Positions 36,361-49,639 of a stretch of 64,000 nt of DNA are shown here, piece by piece. The first letter of the stretch is position 1. Every line of letters begins with the position of its first letter. This DNA is from Caprella mutica (taxonomy: Eukaryota > Arthropoda > Malacostraca > Amphipoda > Caprellidae), in contig CANNZV010001461.1 in assembly GCA_947561585.1 (NCBI GenBank), positions 1-64,000 on the forward strand, given 5' to 3'. The notes beneath the pieces are model-generated. The model did not search any database and was not told the DNA's origin. It was given only the letters and a program-made list of their open reading frames with translations. A program made the translations under genes and the position numbers.

Positions 36361-37360
36361 GTTTTAGGTCAATTCGCCGAAAACACATTAGCCGAAAATA
36401 TGACAATTTTTAGCAGACTAAGGTTTGCTACAAAAATGTAAGTTTATTGAACATCCTGTGTTAAATGAGTATTTAAAATTGATCAAATTTTTTAATAACT
36501 ATAAATTAAACGGTAATTAATTGTCTGGTTTTAATGCCATATAAATGCTTGTTCTTAGTCCCATTATAAAAGTTTCTAAATAAATTTAGCAGTATTTATT
36601 TAATAATAAATATTTAATTCATTTATTTCATCAAAAACTTTTCGATTTTTTAAATAGAGTTGCTGAACAAAATTGATTTTGACTTCCTTTTTGTATAATC
36701 AAATAAATTTCTCCATATTGTCAATATTTCATAAAAAGAATAGTTATATGAATATTCTTAAAACTTAGAGATAAATTTGTTTTTACTGTACCTTCAATAG
36801 TTGTTAAAATATTAGAATTTAAAGTTGATAGACTTTTTTGTGGGTTACTCTGTATATAGTGAAATCTTCACGAGCGACTCACAGTAGCTGACTGATTCAA
36901 CAATGTGTATAGAAGGATTAAAATAAAGTGAGACTAACACAAAATAATTTTTTTTGTAACTGATAATTGTACACAGAAAATAGGATTAACATAGAGTTAA
37001 TAAACTGACACAAATAATGCAGCAATAACATTATATGAGTTAATTAATTAAGTTAACGTAAATACCATAAAGTTTAACCAATAATTATGTAGAATATTGT
37101 AAAGTAATTTATACACTTATATGTAAGTTCATTTTATGTAATTTCATCTGGACTTATGAAATAAATTTTATTACCTTTTTAAATAAACAATTTTTTTTTC
37201 GGCGAATGTGACGTGCGGCAAATGTGTTTCCGGCAAATGTGTCGTACGGCGAATGTCTTTTCGGCGAATGTGTCGTGCGGCGAATGTGTTTTCGGCGAAT
37301 GTGTCGTGCGGCGAATGTGTTTTCGCCGAAAGTGTTTTCGGCGAATGGGAACGGTCACCC
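36361..37360. mobile_element. Minisatellite-ended element 4 (9-bp duplication AAACGTCC(T/A))
   Basis: A 1000-bp element flanked by AAACGTCCT (36352-36360) and AAACGTCCA (37361-37369), 8 of 9 identical. The left end GTTTTAGGTCAATTCGCCG has only two repeat units (GCCGAAAACACATTA). The right array (about 37199-37346) has about nine units of GGCGAATGTGTCGTGC or GGCGAATGTGTTTTC, inverted relative to the left. The right end, reverse complemented, is GGGTGACCGTTCCC. The interior has no open frame. Confidence 0.82.
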
Positions 37361-37691
37361 AAACGTCCATATTAATATTTGAAAAGAATTATTTCAAATG
37401 AAAGTAATTCATGTGAAATTATTGTTATTTTCCCCTTAAATTATTCTTTATAACATATATCATACAATCGAAATTGAAGAAATTAGGTCTCTAAACTAAA
37501 TAAATAATTCCAAATTGAAATCATATTAATATACTCTATTTAATTATATTCTATACGTCAGTTGCGGACATTTGAAAGATCTCACTCCTGTTAAATAGCA
37601 GAATAATGCTTCAAGGTTATATTTTCTCAAATAGGATCTACCAACAAATCCTTCTGAAAAGATAGACCGACCAGCCAGAATAGCGAACCAA

Positions 37692-37775
37692 ATACAGGTA
37701 ACTCTCGATTTGTCTCATGTGAAGGGACTGGATAAATACAGATGGTGGATTAATCGAGTTATAAACCAGTTATTT
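37692..37775. mobile_element. Possible pogo-like end
   Basis: TACAGGTAACTCTCGATTTG followed by GGATTAATCGAGTTATAA resembles pogo termini, which often carry ATCGAGG / CCTCGAT subterminal words. No matching right end was found. The next 3 kb array is built from a related AATCGAG word. Confidence 0.35.
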
Positions 37776-37969
37776 TAGGGGAAACTTTAGAAGAAAAAAA
37801 TTTATGGTTTAGGGATAATTTATAAATTGTTTAATGTTCTTTTTACCTTATAATCATTTTAGTATAAAGTATATTAGGAAATTAAACCATTGGACCAAAT
37901 TGGCCTTGTGATTTTTCTCTTACTAGGAATGTTTCAGAATACAGGACGAACAAGAAAGGGTGGACAAAT

Positions 37970-40900
37970 CGATATGGTGTGTACTAACCAAGGCAGGGAA
38001 TAATCGAGATAAGTAAAAACCGAGGCAGGGACTAATCGAGATAAGTAATAACCGAGGAAGGGAATAATCGAGATGGGTAATAATCGAGATAGGGAATAAT
38101 CGAGATGGGGAATAATCAAGATGAGTAATAATCGAGATGAGGAATAATCGAGATGGGTAATAACCGAGATGAGGAATAATCGAAATGGGAATAATCGAGA
38201 TGAGGAATAATCGAGATGGGTAATAATCTAAATAGGGTATAATCGAGATGGAAAACAATCGAAATGGGGAATAATCTAGATGGGTAATAATTGAGATGGG
38301 GAATAATCTAGATGGGTAATAATCGAGATGGAGAATAATCAAGATGAGTAATAATCGAGATGGGAATAATCTAGAAGGGTAATAATAGAGATGGGGAAAA
38401 ATCTAGATGGGTAATAATCGAAATGTGAAATAATCGAGATGGGGAATAATCTTGATGGGTAATAATTGAGATGGGGAATAATTTAGATGGGTAATAATCG
38501 AGATGGGGAATAATCGAGATGGGGAATAATCGAAATGGGAATAATCGAGATGAGGAATAATCGAGATGGGTAATAATCGAGATGGGTAATAATCTAAATA
38601 GGGAATAATCGAGATGGAAAACAATCGAAATGGGGAATAATCTAGATGTGTAATAATTGAGATGGAGAATAATCTAGATGGTTAATAATCGAGATGGAGA
38701 ATAATCAAGATGAGTAATAATCGAGATGGGAATAATCTAGATGGGTAAAAATCGAAATGTGAAATAATCGAGATGGGGAATAATCTTGATGGGTAATGTT
38801 CGAGATGGGAAATAATCGAGATGGGGAATAATCGAGATGAGTAATAATCGAGATGGGAATAATCTAAATGGGTAATAATAGAGACGGGAAATAATCTAGA
38901 CGGGTAATAATAGAGATGGGGAATAATCAAGATGGGTAATAATAGACATGGGGAATAATCGAGATGAGTAATAATAGAGATGGGAAATAATCGAGATGGG
39001 AAATAATCTAGATGGGGAATAATCGAGATGAGTAATAATCGAGATAGGGAATAATCGAAATGGGTAATAATCGACATAGGGAATAATCGAGATGAGGAAT
39101 AATCGAGATGGGGAATAATCTAGATGGGTAATAATCGAGATGGGAAATAATCGAGATGGGGAATAATCTTGATGGGTAATAATTGAGATGGGGAATAATC
39201 TAGATGGGGAATAATTGAGATGGGGAATAATGGATATGGGGAATAATTGAGATGGGTAATAATCGAGATGGGGAATAGTCGAGATGGGGAATAATCGAGA
39301 TAGAAAAATAATCTAAATAGGTAATAATCGAGATAAAGAATAATCGAGATAGGAAAATAATTTAGATGAGTAATAATCTAGATGGGGAATAATCGATATG
39401 GGGAATGATCGAGATTGGGAATAATCGAGATGGTGAATAATCGAAATGGGGAATAATCGTATGGGTAATATTCGAGATGGGTAATACAAGATAGGGAAAT
39501 AATCGAGATTTTTAATAAGCGAGATAGGGAATAATCGAGATGAGAAATAATCGAGATGGGGAATAATCGATACGGGGAATAATCGAGATGGGGAATAATC
39601 GTATGGGTAATAAAAGATAGGGAAATAATCTAGATGGGTAATAATCGAGATGGGGAATAATCGATATGGGGAATAATTGAGATGGGAAATAATCTAGATG
39701 GGGAATAATCGAGATGGGGAATAATCGAAATGGGGAATAATCGAGATGGGGAATAATCGTATGGGTAATAATCGAGATGGGAAATAATCTAGATGGGTAA
39801 TAATCGAGATGGGGAATAATCGAGATGGGAAATAATCGAGATGGGGAATAATTGAGATGGGGAATAAGCGAGATGGCGAATAATCGAGATGGAAAATAAT
39901 AGAGATGGGTAATAATCGAGATGGGGAATAATCGAGATGGGAAATAATCGAGATGGGGAATAACCGAGATGGGGAATAATCGAGATGGGGAATAATCGAG
40001 ATTGGGAATAATCGAGATGGGGAATAATCGAGATGGGGAATAATCGAGATGGGGAATAATCGAGATTGGGAATAATCGAGATGGGGAATAGTCGAGATGG
40101 GGAATAATCGGGATGGGGAATAATCGAGATAAGAAATAATCGAAATAGGGAATAATCGTATGGGTAATATTCGAGATGGGTAATACAAGATAGGGAAATA
40201 ATCGAGATTTTTAATAAGCGAAATGGGGAATAATCGAGATGAGAAATAATCGAGATGGGGAATAATCGATACGGGGAATAATCGAGATGGGGAATAATCG
40301 AGATGGGGAATAATCGTATGGGTAATAATCGAGATGGGTAATAAAAGATAGGGAAATAATCTAGATGGGTAATAATCGAGATGGGGAATAATCGATATGG
40401 GGAATAATTGAGATAGGAAATAATCTAGATGGGGAATAATCGAGATGGGGAATAATCGAAATGGGGAATAATCGAGATGGGGAATAATCGTATGGGTAAT
40501 AATCGAGATGGGAAATAATCTAGATGGGTAATAATCGAGATATGGGGAATAATCGAGATGGGAAATAATCGAGATGGGGAATAATCGAGATGGGGAATAA
40601 GCGAGATGGCGAATAATCGAGATGGAAAATAATAGAGATGGGTAATAATCGAGATGGGGAATAATCGAGATGGGGAATAATCGAGATGGGAAATAATCGA
40701 GATGGGGAATAACCGAGATGGGGAATAATCGAGATGGGGAATAATCGAGATTGGGAATAATCAAGATGGGGAATAATCGAGATGGGGAATAATCGAGATA
40801 AGAAATAATCGAGATGGGAAATAATCGAGATGGGTAATAACTGAGATGGGGAATAACCGAGATGGGGAATAACCGAGATGGGGAATAACCGAGATGGGGA

Positions 40901-41150
40901 ATAACCGAGATGGGGAATAATCGAGATGGGGAATATATATCGAGATGGGGAATAATCGAGATTAGGAATAATAGAGATGGGGAATAATCGAGAAGGGTAA
41001 TAATCGAGATTGGGAATAATCGATATGGGGAATAACCGAGATGGGGAATAATCGAGATGGGGAATAATCGAGATGGGGAATAATCGATGTGGGGAATCAC
41101 CGAGATGGGGAATAATCGAAATGGGGAATAATCGAGATGGGAAATAATAG
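37970..41150. repeat. 16-bp minisatellite AATAATCGAGATGGGG, 3.2 kb
   Basis: About 200 units with higher-order structure. Blocks of several hundred bases recur: a segment with TCGTATGGGTAAT, AAGATAGGGAAAT and CGAGATTTTTAATAAGCG appears at about 39446-39545 and 40147-40232, and the segment after it at 39560-39900 recurs at 40265-40640. This indicates duplication of a segment of roughly 0.7 kb after the small unit had spread. Minus-strand frames of up to 468 codons (HLDYSPSRLFPIS) are artefacts: a 16-nt unit gives a 16-residue repeat in every frame. Confidence 0.95.
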
Positions 41151-42030
41151 AGGGGTGTAATTACCTCTAATTTCTGTATGAAAAACTCGGTTCATCGGCT
41201 CAAAATATATAAGGCGAATAAGAATAGAACCTATTGTGAGCAATACAAATATTTTATGATTAATTTGAAATAAAGTTCTGATGTTAAAATAAATTTTATA
41301 GATTCACAATAAGATGAAAGTTTAATTAATTGATAGATAAGGGAAAAATTTTAGGAGAGCAAAATATTAGTGGAAATTCTCACAATTAGGAATAGAAATA
41401 TAATATCAAGTGCAATTAAAATTCTGCTATTATGTTTTCCGTATCACACAAAAATTGTTAATTTCAACCTATAACCTATAATTGTTGTGAAACTATTTCA
41501 TTAATCATATGTTATAATTGTAAGAGGAATTAATATAATTTACGATAGATATGCACTATATTTTAATAATAAGATTTATTTTTGAATTGAAGGCAATATT
41601 ATTCCATTAAAAGCAAGAATAATATTAGGTCATTAAACATTGTTAAAATAAACCTATTTATTTGGTGCATTTCATTGTTTATAGTATGTACCTAAATAGT
41701 CTATTTCTGTGTCCGAGTGTACCATCACCATTTTACTAAATACAGATTAATAAATTATTTGTAATTAAATATTAATGGATGTAATTTATCTTCTTCATAG
41801 CGATGGAACATTTCTTTTTGAATAAAACAACATTTCTGTGATAAGCAATAAAAATAACAAATAATATGTATAAAATAATAAATTAAATTTCAAAGAAACT
41901 AAATTGCTATTTATTAGTTCAGTGTAAGTGTAATAATATAATTATTCTTTTATTTTGAAAACTTCTCATCAGATATTCTATTTATGGGGAAAATAGAAGA
42001 ACAATATGAGATGCATTAATTTTTTAATGG
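41151..42030. other. AT-rich non-coding stretch
   Basis: No gene or recognisable element. Confidence 0.4.
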
Positions 42031-42485
42031 AACTAATTGAGAATTTTTTCTAATGAAATTTTTTTTAATGAAAATAATTGGTTATATTTTGATGATTTTT
42101 TTAATGAAAATAATTGAGTATATTTTGATGATTTTTTTAATGAAAATAATTGAGTATATTTTAATGAAAATAATTTAGTATTTTTTAATGAAAACAATTG
42201 AGTATTCATTAATGAATATAATTGAGTTTTTTTTCAATGAAAATAATTGAGAATTGTTTTCAATGAAAATAATTGAATATTTTTTTAATGAGAATAATTG
42301 AATATTTTTTAATGAAAATAATTGAATATTTTTTGATGGCAATAATTAAGTATCTTTTTAATGAAAATAATTGAATATTTTTTAATGAAAATAATTAAGT
42401 ATTTTTTTAATGAAAATCATTGAGTATTTTTAATGAAAATAATTGAGTAATTTTTTAATGAATTTTATTAAAGAAAGAATTGAGT
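42031..42485. repeat. Degenerate AT-rich repeat of about 24 bp
   Basis: About 17 imperfect units of TTTTTTAATGAAAATAATTG followed by AGTA, with variable T-run length. Confidence 0.85.
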
Positions 42486-44512
42486 AATCAATTATTCAAG
42501 AAGCAAAAAATTTCCGAAATTTCTCACAATCCATTCTAAATAAAACACGGTTATCGATTAAATTTTAAATCCAATAATTTTGCATGTGATTTACAAGTAA
42601 CTTTTGAGCATAGAAGCTAAGTCAATGTACAGTGTACACGTATTCTCAGTGTAGATTATGCATGTTCACTATTTAATATTTTTAGATCCATAGAATTGTA
42701 CAACACGCTTCTTATTTTTCTAACAGAACTGATGTCAGATTTTAAATTTGTGAACCTTTTCAACGATTATAGTTTTAGTTTTAAGAGTTCAGGTTTTTAG
42801 TGTTCATAGCATTTTTAATTGGGTTTTACAAGTTTTAACTTTCACGGAACCTTATATGAATGCATCTAATTTGTATTTGCTGTTCAAATTGTGTATTTTT
42901 TAGTTTACTTTTTAAATATTTTGTAATCATTAAATAGATAAATAGAATATAATAACGAAATTATGTCAATTTAATAATAGTTATTTTTTTTTAAATGTGA
43001 AGAATTCAGATTAGCTTTAAAATTTCAATTTTTTTTTTAAATGAATGTCATGAACAATAACGTAATTTTTATGTGTACAGTGTAGTGATACTTGATTGCT
43101 AGCTGCATTAGGAATACCCATACATACCATAATTTAATTATTATTATACAATAAATAAACTAAATGTTGAATATACATCTAATTGCATTTATAATATATA
43201 TGTAACTTAACACTTTTGTTCATTTTTACATACTATAAATTTCAATTATTATGTAAGCGTACGGGAAAAAAATTATTCAAAATGGATAGTTATGTGTTCC
43301 TACTTGAATTAGATTTGTTTATGAAGGAGTCTCCCCACGAACAGTTTTCTATGCTAACTCAATCACAGAAAATAACTATTGGAGTAACTCTCTTAATCGA
43401 AAGTACTCACTCTATTTTCTACCAGAAAAAAAACTCACTCTATTTACCCATACTGTGCAAATCTATTTTTATCAATTTATAATAAAATTACTCAAAAAGT
43501 TTCATATGTTTACTAAATAAAATATTATAAATTATAATGAGGGGGATTTTTTCTTCACAATTTTTTTATGTTCTAATATGAAAAAATATAGTGTAGAGAA
43601 GATGTACGCAAAATTTCAGGATGATCCGATTATTAGTAGGTGAGCTACATGCGATATTGTATGCACGTACAGGGACAGTGCCAATTAACCTGTCGTGAAA
43701 AGTAGCCTTTTTCCAACTTCCAAATCCTATTTCTTTTGTTCTAGGTAACCTAGATAAAATCTGTAAATTGTATAATGATCAGTGATATACAAGCTACATT
43801 TTACATTGAAGTTTTTTCAATTTATTGCATAATAATTTTTTTTAGTAAATAGAATAGATGATTTGTTTTATGGTAAATTCATTTTTTTATACTTTTCTCA
43901 AAAAATATGAAAAAATATATATATTTTTATGTGAAAAGGTCTCCAAAATCCATTTCCGAAATCGGTTCGTTTCTATCTCTTAGTGTTTGAGGAATTTCAA
44001 TGTTTACGAAGTACCCCCTTGGGGGGTTAGAAGGAGGGGGGAAGGGGAATGAGGGGTCATACAAAAGTTTTCCCTAGATAAAAATTTCTGCAATGGTCAT
44101 GATACAAACGTATGTGAAGTTTCAAATTTCTGTCATTATTAATAAAAAAAAATTCAGAAAAGTCATTGAGTCCCCTAACAATCTAATTCGATTTAGATAT
44201 ATACTGTGGTTCAACTCATTCATTTATATATTTATATAAGCTTCTTTTACTCGTTGAGATAACATAAAATTATTCAATTATTTCCCATTCAAAACAGGTC
44301 ATTAATTTAGCAACATTGAACTATAAAAACAACAATCACAACCCCCTGAGTTAAACAAAGAAACACACCAACAACATCTAGAAATGATCAAAATTATAAC
44401 ACTAAAAGTCAATTGTTGAAATAAAAAAACCACTTCATATCAAACTATTGCAATGTCAATCGGTAACTTTCCAACATATATTCAGTTTGATGTGTAAATA
44501 AATATGTTTTAC
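42486..44512. other. Non-coding stretch
   Basis: About 2 kb, AT-rich apart from a G-rich patch near 44010-44060 (CCCCCTTGGGGGG). A frame at 43216-43482 has no recognisable motif. Confidence 0.4.
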
Positions 44513-44820
44513 ATTACAGTCAGGCCCGCTTTTACTACCCGTCGCTCTTATTACAAATGGTAATAACTCTTCTTATTATATAATTATCACTTCTTAATTA
44601 ATCATTTTAATATCTATGGGAATATTCATAAGAAAATTCTATTTATCTCACTCAGTAACTATAGGTGACTAATTAATTTGATACTTTGATATATTCATGT
44701 AGGTATCATGTTCACCAATTATGTTTAGTGTTAAATAATCATTATTATATAATTTTTTTCTCGTATCCGAAAATGGCGAACCGTCCAATAAATCGAAAAC
44801 TACCCTATTGCCACATATAT
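44513..44820. repeat. Dispersed repeat, copy 3 of 3
   Basis: TTACAGTCAGGCCCGCTTTT, CAAATGGTAATAAC and ATCACTTCTTAATTAATC match the order in copies at 23243 and 31678. At 44766-44815 a further 50 bp (GGCGAACCGTCCAATAAATC) matches the reverse complement of about 23585-23640. Confidence 0.5.
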
Positions 44821-44904
44821 TTTCAGTGCATCAATTACTGTTTGTTAAATAAAAATAGCAAACTAATTACTCACGTATAGCGAATTGAATTTTAACACCC
44901 TTAA

Positions 44905-45473
44905 AGGGGCAGTACAGTTAATTTTTGTTTTCATAATATTAATATTGAACGATCACTTATTAAGAATAAAGCATTCTTGTAGAATTAAACGGTTGAAAAA
45001 AATATAATAAGCGATATATATCATATTTTATAAATTTGATTTAGTTCCTGCGTCCTCCTACAGATGGCGCCACCACTCTGTACTATTTGTTTACATTTTA
45101 CAGCTGATAACAAGTAAACAATTTTTCTATCAACAGTATTAACTGCTAATTTATGGAGAGATGGTTTTCTTTTCAAAACTAAATCTAATTGTCTCGAAGG
45201 ACAGTTTTCAATTTCACAAATTCTTTTCACCATTTTCAAACATATAAAGACAGATTCAAGATTCAAGTCTGGGACTGGTTATCATTTTGTTTACGTACTA
45301 CAATGATTAGTTCGTCGGTCCACCACAGTCCACAGATGGCGCCACTAATTTACAATATACTTTTTATATAAACATTTCTAAAATCAACGAATATTCTAAT
45401 GTTACATGAATAAATATACTAAATCGATTTAGGACCAATTTAGCGATAGTTTGATTTTGACTGAACTGCCCCT
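44905..45473. mobile_element. piggyBac-type MITE, 569 bp
   Basis: Inverted ends AGGGGCAGTACAGTTAA and, reverse complemented, AGGGGCAGTTCAGTCAA. Exact TTAA duplications are at 44901-44904 and 45474-45477. The interior holds two direct copies of ACAGATGGCGCCAC (about 45060 and 45332), each near TTGTTTAC. No transposase is encoded. Confidence 0.88.
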
Positions 45474-45477
45474 TTAA

Positions 45478-46388
45478 TTCATTCGCTCCTTTAAGTTTTA
45501 TCATATAACTTCCAATATTTCAAAATAATCAATGTTGCCTTTTCATAACCATTCTCTTATATTCTAAGTCTCTGTTCAACGTTTCATTCTTTCTTTGTTA
45601 TCATTTTCTCATGCAATTACAAGATCTTGATAAGAGTCTTATCGCATTACTATATTCTTATCTTTTCGTCATTCTTCAGTAGAGTGATATAGACTGTGAA
45701 GTGAATTAGGTGCAGGTAATTAACGCCCAGTGTTTCTAACTAATTCTAACATCCAAAGAACAACAGATTTTTAAAAAAATTCTAAGACAGTGTCTGCTTG
45801 GTACTTTTGATCAGATTTATTCAAAAATACTGATTGCAGGCAGAATATTATTTTTAGAAATATATTGATGAAGTATGAACAGTAGGGTGGGTATTTTTTT
45901 CGAGTTGGGTTTTCTAATAGTGCGTTTTTTACTTTTGCCTATAAAAATAAGGTGTACAAAATTGTAGGCCCCTTGGTCAACATCTTCATCGCCCGCCCTT
46001 AAATATTTGAAAATAACTGAAAAAGGCCATTTAAAAAAATTCACCTAAATAGCATTTTTCAGTTTGTAATATCGTAATAGCGCCAAATTTGTACTAAAAT
46101 ACCATACTAATAAGTTAGTGTCAAAATTTTAACACCAAAGCAATTCATCATCATCGTCATCAAATACCTCCCAAAAAAAACCATGAAAAACACGAAAAGT
46201 AACGCTTTTTCTTATATGTATTAATAATAATATTTTTTCATATATTGTCACTGGTAAATACTGTTTATTTAAAACCCATCTACGTGCAAAGTACAACTCC
46301 TAATTAGTTACATATTCATGAAACTAGCTAAAATACACCACAGGGAGGTGGCTGAATGACGAGTTGCAACCCATCCTGCCCCACCACC
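45478..46388. other. Non-coding stretch
   Basis: About 900 bases with no gene; the frame at 45817-46044 is unrecognisable. Confidence 0.4.
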
Positions 46389-46530
46389 GCTATCAGGTAA
46401 ATTCATTGCAGTAAATTAATCGCATGGTAAATTCATCGCATGGTAATTTCATCGCATGGTAAATTCATCGCATAGTAAATTCATCGCATGGTAAATTCAT
46501 CGGACGGTAAATTCATCCCATGCATGGTAC
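46389..46530. mobile_element. Orphan end of a minisatellite-ended element
   Basis: GCTATCAGGTAAATTCATTG followed by seven or so units of GGTAAATTCATCGCAT (16 bp). The CAGGTAAATT start matches elements at 25634 and 52287. No inverted partner array was seen downstream. Confidence 0.6.
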
Positions 46531-47447
46531 ATTATAAAATTAAATTGATAAACTTAAATAAACTGCCCCGACCTTACTTTATGTTTCGCTGGATTAAGGT
46601 ACCTTGATTGTACGAATCTGTGCTGTTAGTTTAATTTAAATGATTGGATTTTTAGTAATAGAATGTCATATAATTTTCACAGGTACAATTACTGGAAAAT
46701 ATTTAATATGAGAGTTTACTTGCATTAATTTATTATTATATGATTATAAATATTTTTCATTAGTTTAAATTTATATTATTTCTCAAATTACGTATTTGTA
46801 TAGCTACTCATAGTTTGAACAACAACATAACTGTAAATGCTACACCTCTTTGAAAATATGATCAGCAAAACATAATTGACTCAGTAAATGGGAACCAGGT
46901 TTTCTGATTATTTAAGAGATATTACTTACAATTTATCTATTAAAAAGTAATTAAGATATATTTTTGTGCAGTTGTGACGATAGAATTTAATTTTTAAAAT
47001 TAACGGTTGGTTTTAGCAACATATCCAATATCCATATATAATTTGTAACGTTACAATATCTTTTTTTTTTAAATCATCTACAATTTACCTCTCTTGATTG
47101 AAAAGATTCATACTCATCGGGAAATCCATAATAGTAGAGGTTATTTAAACTCTGCGTTGAAGGTTTTTTCAGTTTTCAAGCTATTCATCTATTCATCATC
47201 AGGAGAAGGGTGGAAAACCTGGACCTGACAATGAATTTTATGACCAATGGTTGTATGTTGGATACCGTCTTTCTATTTCAGCTATCTAACCTATATTTTA
47301 TTAGTATTAATTAATCTATTAAATATTAAAATATGAGACGAAAATTAGAGAGATTTTTTATTACTATCTATATAGCTATTTCTGACTACATTAATTCTCT
47401 AGAATAATTATTACTATAATTATTCAACTTTCCATATATCTGCTACA
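46531..47447. other. AT-rich non-coding stretch
   Basis: No gene or defined repeat. Confidence 0.4.
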
Positions 47448-49255
47448 AAATCTAATGTGTTTTATTGTTCTCAAGTCTTTTCATGTTTCTATGTATGTCC
47501 TCCATTCCTAATGCGTTACTTGTTGCTATATGCGTTTCTTCTTTATACATATATTTGTCCCCTTGATCATAAGTGTGTCTTCTTGATCCTAAGTGTGTCC
47601 TGTTTATCCTAAGTGTATCCTATTGATCCTATGTGTGTACTATTGATCCTATGTGTGTACTATTGATCCTCTGTGTATCCTATCAATCATATGTGTGTCC
47701 TGTTGGTCAAAAGTGTGTTCCTGTTGTTCCTAAGTGTGTTATCTTGATATAAGTGTGTCCTGTTGATCCTAAGTGTGTACTGTTGATCCTATGTGTGTTC
47801 TGTTGATCCTATGTGTGTCCTATTGATCCTAAGTGTGTCATATTGATCAAAAGTGTGTCCTATTGATCAAAATTGTGTCCTGTTGATCCTAAGTGTGTCC
47901 TGCTCTTCCTAACTGTTTCCTGCTGATCTTTAGTGTGTTCTGTTAATCCTAAGTGTGTCCTGTACTCATGATGTGTCATATTGATCCTAGGTGTGTATTC
48001 TAATCCTAGGTATGTCCTCTTAAACCTGTATGTGTCCTCTTAATCATGTGTGTGTCTTCTTGATCCTATGTAAGTGTGTCCTCAAAATCCTAAGTGTGTC
48101 CTCAAGATCCTATATGTGTCCTCAAGATCTTAAGTGTGTCCTCTTGATCCTAAGTGTGTCCTCTTGATCCTAGGTGTGTCCTCTTGATCCTAGGTGTGTC
48201 CTCTTGATCCTAAGTGTGTCTTCTTGCTTTTATGTGTGTCCTCTTGCTTTTACGTGTGTCCTCCTGATCCTATACTTGTATACTCTCGCTCCTGTGGGTG
48301 TTCTATAAATCCTACATGTGTCTTCTTTGTCATACGTGTGTTAGGTCAATCTCTATAGTTATGTATCTATTTCTATCAAGATATTGAAGTGCGATTGAAA
48401 ATGGACAACCTCTATAGCTATGTATCCATTTCTATCTGACTGTAGAGGTGCGATTGAAAACGGTCAACCTCTATAGTTATGTATCTATTTCTATCAAGCT
48501 ATTTTTCAATCGCGCCTCTATAGCTTGATAGAAATAGAATAGGACACACTTAAAAGCAAGAAGACACACTTAGGATAAAGAGGACACACCTAGGATAAAG
48601 AGGACACACCTAGGATCAAGAGGATACACTTAAGATCTTGAGGACACATATAGGATCTTGAGGACACACTTACATAGGATCAAGAAGACACACACATGAT
48701 TAAGAGGACACATACAGGTTTAAGAGGACACACCTAGGATTAAAATACACACTTAGGATCAATACGACACATCATGAGTACAGGACACACTTAGGATTAA
48801 CAAGACACACTAAAGATCAGCAGGAAACACTTAGGAAGAGCAGGACACACTTAGGATCAACAGGACACAATTTTGATCAATGGGACACACTTTTGATCAA
48901 TAGGACACACTTAGGATCAATAGGACACATTTAGGATCAACAGGACACACTTAGGATCAAAAGGACATACTCATATCAAGATAACACACTCAGGAACAAC
49001 AGGAACACACTTTTGACCAACAGGACTCACATAGGATTGATATGATGCACATAGGATCAATAGTACACACATAGGATCAATATGATACACTTAGGATAAA
49101 CAGGACACACTTGGGATCAAGAAGACACTCTTATGATCAAGAGGACAAATATATGTATAAAGAGGACACGCATATAGCAACAAGTAACGCATTAGGAATA
49201 GAGGACATACATATAAACATGAAAACACTTGAGAACAATAAAACACATTAGATTT
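47448..49255. repeat. Large inverted repeat with 20-bp minisatellite arms
   Basis: Two arms of about 900 and 720 bp mirror each other from AAATCTAATGTGTTTTATTG on the left to its complement ending at 49255. Each arm holds a roughly 20-bp array (GATCCTAAGTGTGTCCTCTT and variants; complement AGGACACACTTAGGATCAA). Variant order is partly conserved between arms: TGTACTCATGATGTGTC and the TACATAGGATCAAGAAGAC unit recur at mirrored places. The array was therefore inverted and duplicated after it formed. The centre (48345-48540) holds about three copies of a roughly 63-bp CTCTATAG(T/C)TATGTATC repeat. No target duplication was resolved. Confidence 0.9.
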
Positions 49256-49639
49256 CACAGGACAATTGGTACCGGTCCGCGGAAAGATACTCAATAATTC
49301 AATTAAAGAAAGCAAATTATTTTTATATAAGTGTGACCTCACATAAATAGATAATACAAGTTGGTAGACAAATTCAAATTTTCTGAGACAAGTAGCTTTA
49401 AAATGAATATACAATGTATAATAATCAGAGTTGTCTTGATCAAGAGATTTATGGTCCTCTCTGTGGACCCGTGAAAAAAAGGACAGCCCTACCCTAACCT
49501 TCGTGACACGTTCAAATTATATTTAGACGCGTATATACCTGACTAGTGACTACTATTATCGCATTATTAATTTTTCGAACTGAAGAATCACTATCTTTTG
49601 GGATCATCTGTAAGATTCGAAAACCAAGATTTCACTCCT

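Noticed and set aside
39694..41100. 468-codon minus-strand frame (HLDYSPSRLFPIS repeats) and its relatives at 37923-39077
   Set aside because: It is an artefact of the 16-bp minisatellite; there is no domain, no unique sequence and no gene context.
47448..49255. Assignment of the large inverted repeat to the 9-bp-duplication family
   Set aside because: Its ends (AAATCTAATGTG) do not match the family termini and no 9-bp flanking repeat could be found.
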